Positions 36,476 through 38,445 of a stretch of 38,445 nucleotides of DNA are shown here, piece by piece. The notes beneath the pieces are model-generated. The model saw nothing but the letters and a program-made list of their open reading frames with translations. It did not search any database and had not been told where the DNA came from. Origin of the DNA: Kutzneria sp. 744 (GTDB lineage Bacteria; Actinomycetota; Actinomycetes; Mycobacteriales; Pseudonocardiaceae). Each line of letters opens with the position of its first letter. The first letter of the stretch is position 1. Location of the stretch: the NCBI RefSeq assembly GCF_000568255.1, contig NZ_KK037166.1:8965435-9003879 (forward strand), given 5' to 3'. The translations under genes and the position numbers were made by a program.

Positions 36476-36673
36476 TCACATCGAGTGGCCTGGGTGATCG
36501 AAGGCGCCGTCGGCGATGATGTCGACCTGGACCCATTGGCCCCGGGTGTCCATCCAGAGGCTCCATCCGTTCGGCGCGATCGTGACGACGTCGACCTGTG
36601 CCAGCAGCCGGCGGTGAGGACCGCGCCCGGTGAATTTACGCGGCGTTTTCGCGGTGCTGGAAGCGCGTAACAC
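36476..36673 (-). CDS. Small hypothetical protein
   Basis: A 65-residue ORF (GTG 36673) with natural composition in its second half (QVDVVTIAPNGWSLW, GQWVQVDIIADGAF) and G/C-rich wobble positions there. No family is recognised. The N-terminal third is Lys/Arg-rich and less convincing, so a shorter start is possible. It ends 30 nt from the zinc-ribbon SDR stop (convergent) and its start abuts that of the glycosyltransferase gene (divergent). Confidence 0.35.
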   Translation of the reverse strand: MLRASSTAKTPRKFTGRGPHRRLLAQVDVVTIAPNGWSLWMDTRGQWVQVDIIADGAFDHPGHSM

Positions 36674-36676
36674 TTG

Positions 36677-37873
36677 GTGCCACACGATGTGCGGGTGGCC
36701 GGTGACATCGGAGTGTTGTCCCTCTACGAGGGGTTCTTCAGCGGTGGCGCGCGGATTCTGCACAGCGATGTGCTGGCCGGCCTGCACGGCCGCGGACAGC
36801 GGCATCGAGTCCTGAGCATTCACGGGCAGGCGCGCCGCGAAGCGACCGTGCAGCGGATGCAGGACGACGCCTGTTACCGCAGGCTGGTGGCGGCGGGCCT
36901 GTCGGTGTCGGCGCTGCGGACCGGCAGCAGTGGACCGGCCGGCTTCGACGAAGGCGAGCTGGCGGCGTTCGACCGGGAACTGTCCGGTGTGGACGTTGTC
37001 CTCACGCTCAAGGAACAGCCGCTGCGCCTGGTCAACCAGGCCGGGGCCGGCGGCCGGCCGGTGATCACCTGCCTGCACCGGTCCGATCCCGAGAACCAGG
37101 GTGCGGCCTTGACCGAGCTGCGCGCCGCCGTTCGCAGCGGGGTCATCGCGGCGTTGGTGTGCTGCGCCGAATCGACCCGTGACGCCTACCGAGCCGCCGG
37201 GATTCCGGCCGGCCTGCTCGAAGTGATCCCCAACGGGGTCGACGCGCGCAGGTTCCGCCCCGACCGCGCGGTCCGGGCCAGGCTGCGCCGTGCGCTGACC
37301 ATCGACCCCGACGACCCGGTGGTCGTCTTCGCCGCCCGGTACGACGAGATGAAGAACGTGCCGCTGTTCCTGGCCTCGGCGGCGGTTTTCCTGGCGGCCC
37401 GGCCCGATGCGCACGTCGTGATGTGCGGGGCCGGGATGACGGTCGCGAATCCGCTGCTCACCGCTGATCTGGCGGCGGCCGGCTTGGCGAGGTCCGCGCG
37501 GCTGCACCGGCTCGGGGTGCGCGACGACCCCCAGGCGCTGTTCGCCGCGGCCGACGTGGTGGCGTTGACCTCGGCGTTCGGCGAGGCGGCTCCGTTGTGC
37601 CTGATCGAGGGCATGATGTGCGGCGCCGTTCCGGTCACCACCGATGTCGGCGACTCCGCGTCGATCGTCGCCGGCCGCGGGCTGCTCACGCCGTCCGATC
37701 CGGCCTCCGTCGCCGCGGGGTGGGCCGAGGCCATTGCTCGCCGCCGCGAATTCGCCCCCGCTCTGCGGGCGGCCCGCGCCGAGTTCGGCCGCCGTCGCAT
37801 GATCGCCTCGTACGCCCGTCTCATCCGGCGGGTGAGCGCCGGCGGCCGCCTGCCGCTCGGCGCGGCGGCTTGA
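36677..37873 (+). CDS. Glycosyltransferase family 4
   Basis: GT-B-fold retaining glycosyltransferase of about 395 residues. The N-terminal domain starts at VLSLYEGFFSGGARILHSDV, with the Gly-rich loop that contacts the acceptor side. The linker VIPNGVDARRFRPD and the donor-binding C-terminal domain (VVVFAARYDEMKNVPLFLASAA; FAAADVVALTSAFGEAAPLCLIEGMMCGAVPVTTDVGD, with the E-x7-E-type motif) are typical of GT4. The start is uncertain: GTG codons at 36677, 36689, 36695 and 36713 are all possible and none has a clear Shine-Dalgarno. The acceptor is unknown and no cell-wall or polysaccharide genes are adjacent. Confidence 0.85.
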   Translation: MPHDVRVAGDIGVLSLYEGFFSGGARILHSDVLAGLHGRGQRHRVLSIHGQARREATVQRMQDDACYRRLVAAGLSVSALRTGSSGPAGFDEGELAAFDRELSGVDVVLTLKEQPLRLVNQAGAGGRPVITCLHRSDPENQGAALTELRAAVRSGVIAALVCCAESTRDAYRAAGIPAGLLEVIPNGVDARRFRPDRAVRARLRRALTIDPDDPVVVFAARYDEMKNVPLFLASAAVFLAARPDAHVVMCGAGMTVANPLLTADLAAAGLARSARLHRLGVRDDPQALFAAADVVALTSAFGEAAPLCLIEGMMCGAVPVTTDVGDSASIVAGRGLLTPSDPASVAAGWAEAIARRREFAPALRAARAEFGRRRMIASYARLIRRVSAGGRLPLGAAA

Positions 37874-37994
37874 GCCAGGGCTCGATGATCGCCGGGTGGT
37901 GGGGTCGTCCAACTTGACGACGACGTCGGCCGTGGCCGGTTCGATCTCGTCGCGGTAGCGGTCGAAGACCAGCCTTGCCCTATCTATCGACATT
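37821..37994 (-). pseudogene. Possible gene remnant opposite the glycosyltransferase end
   Basis: From ATG 37994 on the minus strand the frame MSIDRARLVFDRYRDEIEPATADVVVKLDD has almost only G/C wobble bases, as real genes here do. Near 37905-37912 one base must be removed to continue as HHPAIIEPWLKPPRR. It then runs antisense into the glycosyltransferase gene. No family is recognised. It may be a frameshifted small gene. Confidence 0.3.
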
Positions 37995-38002
37995 CGATAG
38001 AT
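37982..38002. promoter_or_regulatory. Perfect 9-bp dyad upstream of the DUF2975 gene
   Basis: ATCTATCGA and TCGATAGAT flank CAT, 30 nt before the ATG. It is a strong operator candidate in an AT-rich patch. DUF2975 genes usually have a small XRE-type regulator next door, which would lie beyond this window. Confidence 0.5.
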
Positions 38003-38003
38003 T

Positions 38004-38022
38004 CCCATCGTAAGTCGATGGG
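38004..38022 (+). promoter_or_regulatory. 5'-UTR hairpin touching the Shine-Dalgarno
   Basis: CCCATCG (38004-38010) pairs with CGATGGG (38016-38022); the last two G lie within the Shine-Dalgarno GGAGGAGGGG (38021-38030), so the stem may limit ribosome access. Confidence 0.35.
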
Positions 38023-38031
38023 AGGAGGGGT

Positions 38032-38445
38032 ATGGGCAAGCTGACCGTGCATGCGCTGCGCGCTGTGCTGGCGGTGGTCTTCGTCGGCACCGTGCTGGTG
38101 CAGGTGTTGATGGTGTGGACCTTGGTGAGCGGCAACGACCCGGAGGACGGGAAGCTGCCGCTGACCGCGTTCCGGGTGCTCACGATCGTCGGCCTGCTGG
38201 CGGTCGAGGTCGCGCTGTTCTGCGTGTGGCGGCTGGTGGCGATGGTGCGGCGCGGGACCGTGTTCTCCCACGCCGCTTTTCGTTACGTGGACGGCGTGAT
38301 CGGCTCGATCGTGGCGGTCGCCCTGGTGTGGTTCGCGGTCACCGCCGTCAACGCGCCGGGCCAGCGGGACGATCCGGGCGTCACCGGCATCATGGCCGGG
38401 ATCGGCCTCGCGCATTCTCGGCGTCGCGCTCGTCGTGCTCGTGCT
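38032..38445 (+). CDS. DUF2975 membrane protein, 3' end outside the window
   Basis: Small integral membrane protein, normally about 150-170 residues with four helices; about 138 codons are visible. Helices: LRAVLAVVFVGTVLVQVLMVWTLV, FRVLTIVGLLAVEVALFCVWRLVAMV, then GTVFSHAAFRYVDGVIGSIVAVALVW, the best family signature. Near 38413 an apparent extra C shifts the frame: the expected GIGLAILGVALVVLVL becomes GIGLAHSRRRARRARA, so the written frame is probably wrong from there on. The ATG has a very strong GGAGGAGGGG Shine-Dalgarno. The function is unknown; homologues are usually paired with a YozG-like XRE regulator. Confidence 0.75.
   Translation, partial: MGKLTVHALRAVLAVVFVGTVLVQVLMVWTLVSGNDPEDGKLPLTAFRVLTIVGLLAVEVALFCVWRLVAMVRRGTVFSHAAFRYVDGVIGSIVAVALVWFAVTAVNAPGQRDDPGVTGIMAGIGLAHSRRRARRARA

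Noticed and set aside
36476-38008. 510-codon minus-strand ORF opposite the glycosyltransferase
   Set aside because: The middle is the shadow of the GT4 gene. Only its two ends have coding-like composition, and these are reported separately.

Overview
The window is chromosomal DNA from a very GC-rich actinobacterium. The signs are G/C-ending codons almost throughout, frequent GTG starts, ATGA/GTGA gene overlaps, several apparently leaderless genes (a TANNNT hexamer 6-7 nt before the start codon), sugar ABC operons without their own ATPase, and an actinobacterial-type methylmalonyl-CoA mutase locus. A filamentous Pseudonocardiaceae-like genus is my guess, not something I can prove. I see no tRNA, rRNA, CRISPR array, transposase, phage or plasmid gene.

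Layout. 7-1667 (-): DUF969/DUF979 membrane-protein pair, the second broken by two compensating indels. 1883-2698 (+): secreted trypsin-fold protease. 2727-5465 (-): IlvD/Edd-type sugar-acid dehydratase with its LacI regulator and a LacI-type operator. 5769-7871 (+): membrane GGDEF-HD-GYP cyclic-di-GMP protein, followed by two DnaA-box sequences. 7988-11213 (-): PucR-type regulator, NCS1 permease and TenA-like protein. 11393-13272 (+): tandem HSL-family alpha/beta-hydrolases. 13422-19448 (+): a tightly coupled six-gene operon (NCS1 permease, cysteine hydrolase, GntR, ADP-ribosylglycohydrolase-like, PfkB kinase, CaiB-type CoA-transferase) that looks like an uptake and breakdown route for an unidentified N-glycoside or heterocycle. 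19523-21555 (+): aldehyde dehydrogenase and methyltransferase. 21557-22459 (-): short-chain dehydrogenase behind a large operator-like dyad. 22630-27761 (-): methylmalonyl-CoA mutase locus (mutA, mutB, meaB) in which mutB is intact, meaB is frameshifted, and the middle of mutA is replaced by about 0.7 kb of about 50% GC sequence without coding signal. 27878-32630 (-) with 32813-33826 (+): alpha-glucoside ABC importer, GH13 glucosidase and LacI repressor. 33843-36445: cupin, classical SDR and a divergent zinc-ribbon SDR. 36476-38445: small ORF, GT4 glycosyltransferase, a gene remnant and the start of a DUF2975 gene.

Points that stand out: (1) the six-gene operon; (2) two divergent SDR genes whose start codons are 24 bp apart and whose two -10 elements overlap; (3) a codon-phased TCC-NNW-GTG-GAC motif built with otherwise rare codons in many genes; (4) the scrambled centre of mutA; (5) an SDR with an N-terminal four-Cys zinc ribbon and Thr where the catalytic Tyr should be. 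Several genes carry indels of one or two bases, mostly in G/C runs, so part of the apparent gene decay may be sequence error.
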